Positions 4,610 to 7,007 of a stretch of 7,007 nt of DNA are shown one piece after another (the stretch's first letter is position 1; the number at the start of each line of letters is the position of its first letter). Position numbers and translations under genes: made by a program. This DNA comes from an uncultured bacterium (lineage in GTDB: Bacteria > Verrucomicrobiota > Kiritimatiellia > CAIKKV01 > CAITUY01): assembly GCA_903934155.1 (NCBI GenBank), contig CAIZMS010000017.1:1-7007 (forward strand), written 5' to 3'. The notes below the pieces were generated by a model. That model was not told the origin of the DNA. It saw nothing but the letters and a program-made list of their open reading frames with translations, and did not search any database.

Positions 4610-7007
4610 TCACTCCATCGTTTTTTGGATCTCCCCCATCACCGGCATATTACAAGGGAACTTCCTTCCCCTCAGCGGCGACCACGGCTCCAGACTGTAG
4701 CCGTTCTTATCAAAGCGAATGCCATAGTGACCGGCAAAGATCCCGGCATACGCATGCCAGTTCTCCGGGAGATAGCCGATTCCGTTGGACTTGGCTCCAT
4801 CCCAATAATAGAAGCCGCTGCCCACCGGATTTCTCCGCGGCCCAAGGATACCTATTCCGGCGTTGAAAGTTCCCTTGTCGAAGGAGGCAACCTGCGGCCA
4901 GAGCAGGTCCCCAGCTTGCGCGCGGCGACCCAACTTGTAGAGCGACATGATCACATAATTGGAGTAAGGCGGCGTGATGCTTCCGTTCATATAGCCTTCC
5001 CATTCACGGTAGCCGTGACTCATCTCGTCTTTTCCCATCGGCAGCAGATTGGTCGGCAGACCGTATTGATATTGGGTAAAGCCGATCTTTTTCATCTGCG
5101 CAAAGAGCCGGTCCAGAATCTGGTTGGCCAGCTCATCGGGCACCAGGCCGGCGCAGATCGCGTAACCGTTGATCCAGGGGAACATCCGGTCATGCAACTT
5201 GCCCTCCACATCGCGCCAGCCGCCGATGACGCCGGTCTCGGGATTATAGAATGTTTTCAGATAGTTGTCTTTGATCAACTGGGCGCGCTTCCGGTAATGG
5301 GCCGCCTGCTCCTTGCGCCCCGCCAGCTCTTCCAAATCGGCCATGTGCAAGAAGGCCTCGTAGTTGACGGCCGTGGAGTGCGCTTCCTTGACTCCCTCGG
5401 GCAGCTTGTAATTATCAAACCAGTGGCCGCGGTCGCCGGACTCGACGATGCCATCGCCATCGATATCGTGCGCCTCCAGATGCCCGGCCAGAGCCTCCAG
5501 GCGCGGCAGCCACCGCTCGAGCAACGGCTTCCCTCCGACCGTGTGCACGGCATACCAGGCACTATTGATCAGAAAACCGCCGCTCTCCAGCGAGGCATAC
5601 CATTTGCCAGGCGGCGTCACCTCGACCTTCAGCCCATGCCACATCAAGTGACCGCCCATCCCATCCAGATACCGGTCAATGGTGGGCACCACCAGCGCCA
5701 TGGGTGATATGCCGTCCTTCATCACCGGCGCATACACCGCCATTTCGGCGTAGAATTGAACCGATAGCGGACAATCCTGGCTGATAATATTATTGGCCAG
5801 CACACTCTGATCTACCCGCCACTGCGCAATGTTCAACGCATATTTCGGCAACCAGCTCAACCGGGGTTCCTGCCCGACTATTTCCGGCCAGGGCATCAGG
5901 GGATCGACCGCAAAGGTGAACACCCCTCGCCAGGCACCCTCAGGGATGACCCCATAGCGTTCCTTCAGACTCGTCGCTTCCGGCACAAGATCCACCATGC
6001 AGTGCCCGCCCAGATCGTGTCCACCCGACGGGATAACCTGACGCATCACAGCCTTATCGCCCGATAAGGTGATCCGGAACGTCCCGCAATCCGGTGCATG
6101 CATATAAGCGGGAAACGTCACAAATCCAACAGGATCTTCGGCACGCGGGAAGAATGCCGTCGGCGTCTGCCGGAAATCTAAATCAAACCGGAACAAGCCA
6201 GCCCGCAAGGGCAATGGCCGGGCTGATGCCGTTGAAAGCTCGAGTTCCATCGACTTCTCCTTGAACCGGAACGCGACCTGCGCGAGGACCCCGGGCGCGA
6301 TTGTTACGAAGGGATAAGTGACCACATTCCCAGCCCGCACACACTGCCCCTCTCCGGCCGCCTGAGGCGTGGCGAACATCGGCTCTGCGATCGGGAAGGC
6401 GCCTGCATTTCTCAGCACATTGCAGAGGAACTCCCCCCGCCCCGTGGCATCCAACGAAAGATAGGTCAGCCGGGGCCGGGCCTTATCCAGATTGAGACGA
6501 TACCAAGGAGTTGAAATGACCAACTGTGCCGCGTCTTCCTTGATTTCCGGAACAAACCCGCGATCCGGCTGCAAGTCCGAGGCCTTTGTCTTAACCCCGC
6601 CCAATACAGACTGTGCCGTCGACTGATTCTCAACAACACCCTCTGCTCCTTCTCCATACACCTCCAGCTCAGCCACCTGCGCGACATCAAAACCCGAGGT
6701 CTCCGATTTTTCCACCCGCGTAATCCGGATACGGACGTTATCTGTCACCACCGGTTTGAAATCGAGCGTGTACTCCGACTGCGGTCCGGGCTTCTCATCT
6801 TTCCGCTGGAACAGAGGCTTGAACGTGGCGCCACCATCTGGCGAATATTCACCCGCGAAATCCCGCGTGTTGCGTCCGGCATAAAGCACCACGCGATCAA
6901 TCGTGCGGGGGCCGGCAAACTTCACCCACACCCACTGCGGCAGGTTCTGCTGGGCCTGCGAACTCCAGGCCGGTGCTGTTCTCTGGCCGTCGTTGATGAA
7001 ATGACGC
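4610..7007 (-). CDS. Discoidin (F5/8C) plus six-hairpin glycosidase-like protein (N-terminus beyond window)
   Basis: The frame is open from the window edge (codon at 7006-7004) to TGA at 4612-4610, giving 798 visible residues. A GTG at 6931 is not a believable start because the discoidin domain already runs through it (…FINDGQRTAPAWSSQ before, WVKFAGPRTIDRVVLYAG after). Residues 1 to about 118 are a discoidin/F5-8C-like glycan-binding domain ending VAQVAELEVYGEG. About 155-370 looks like a beta-sandwich, and about 385-780 an all-helical (alpha/alpha)6-type domain. The latter has LNIAQWRVDQSV, HLMWHGLKVEV, SGGFLINSAWYAVHTVGGKPLLERW, FPWINGYAICAG and EGYMNGSITPPYSNYVIMSLYKLG. This architecture recalls GH63/GH15-like or amylo-alpha-1,6-glucosidase-type clans, but the family and catalytic acid/base are not certain. 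A DxDGDGxVxxxD loop (visible residues 514-525) fits a calcium-binding loop. No signal peptide is visible because the start is missing; export is inferred from the domains and neighbours. The next gene's start follows 87 bases after the stop. Confidence 0.8.
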   Translation of the reverse strand, partial: RHFINDGQRTAPAWSSQAQQNLPQWVWVKFAGPRTIDRVVLYAGRNTRDFAGEYSPDGGATFKPLFQRKDEKPGPQSEYTLDFKPVVTDNVRIRITRVEKSETSGFDVAQVAELEVYGEGAEGVVENQSTAQSVLGGVKTKASDLQPDRGFVPEIKEDAAQLVISTPWYRLNLDKARPRLTYLSLDATGRGEFLCNVLRNAGAFPIAEPMFATPQAAGEGQCVRAGNVVTYPFVTIAPGVLAQVAFRFKEKSMELELSTASARPLPLRAGLFRFDLDFRQTPTAFFPRAEDPVGFVTFPAYMHAPDCGTFRITLSGDKAVMRQVIPSGGHDLGGHCMVDLVPEATSLKERYGVIPEGAWRGVFTFAVDPLMPWPEIVGQEPRLSWLPKYALNIAQWRVDQSVLANNIISQDCPLSVQFYAEMAVYAPVMKDGISPMALVVPTIDRYLDGMGGHLMWHGLKVEVTPPGKWYASLESGGFLINSAWYAVHTVGGKPLLERWLPRLEALAGHLEAHDIDGDGIVESGDRGHWFDNYKLPEGVKEAHSTAVNYEAFLHMADLEELAGRKEQAAHYRKRAQLIKDNYLKTFYNPETGVIGGWRDVEGKLHDRMFPWINGYAICAGLVPDELANQILDRLFAQMKKIGFTQYQYGLPTNLLPMGKDEMSHGYREWEGYMNGSITPPYSNYVIMSLYKLGRRAQAGDLLWPQVASFDKGTFNAGIGILGPRRNPVGSGFYYWDGAKSNGIGYLPENWHAYAGIFAGHYGIRFDKNGYSLEPWSPLRGRKFPCNMPVMGEIQKTME

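Noticed and set aside
4625..5707. Plus-strand open frame (360 codons) opposite the discoidin/glycosidase gene
   Set aside because: Antisense shadow; the product shows no recognisable motif and the minus-strand frame has clear domain structure across the same bases.

Overview
All recognisable genes in this window lie on the minus strand, so transcription runs from high to low coordinates. The window is a piece of a secreted carbohydrate-degradation locus. In order of transcription it holds: (1) a large discoidin-plus-six-hairpin-glycosidase-like protein, cut at its N-terminus by the window edge (7007 to 4610); (2) an exported protein with an N-terminal thioredoxin-like domain (CxxC) joined to a large, poorly characterised domain (4522 to 2603); (3) an exported TIM-barrel glycoside hydrolase, GH39/GH5-like (clan GH-A), with a C-terminal beta-sandwich, a BIG2-like domain and a charged tail (2564 to 516); (4) what looks like the orphaned last ~30 codons of an alpha-L-rhamnosidase-type gene, in another reading frame (about 525 to 424); and (5) the first 132 codons of a GH29 alpha-L-fucosidase with a signal peptide (396 to 1), cut by the window edge. 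Gaps between genes are short (about 38 to 119 bases) and no convincing terminator or promoter is visible in them, so the set reads as part of one operon whose ends lie outside the window.

The organism is probably a member of the Planctomycetes-Verrucomicrobia-Lentisphaerae-Kiritimatiellae group or a Bacteroidetes-like polysaccharide degrader. This is inferred from runs of signal-peptide-bearing hydrolases, a discoidin domain on a hydrolase, a thioredoxin-like domain joined to a probable carbohydrate-active domain, and moderately high GC with ATG starts and variable Shine-Dalgarno strength. No rRNA, tRNA or marker gene is present to settle this.

Together the genes suggest stepwise attack on a fucose-containing, possibly rhamnose-containing, heteropolysaccharide outside the cytoplasm. 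The fucosidase would trim terminal fucose, the clan GH-A enzyme would cut backbone or side-chain linkages, and the discoidin protein would bind glycan and hydrolyse a glycosidic bond. The substrate cannot be read from the sequence. No transporter, sulfatase, regulator, mobile element, CRISPR array or RNA gene is seen. The most interesting points are the thioredoxin fusion protein and the apparent gene fossil at the 2564-516/396-1 junction.
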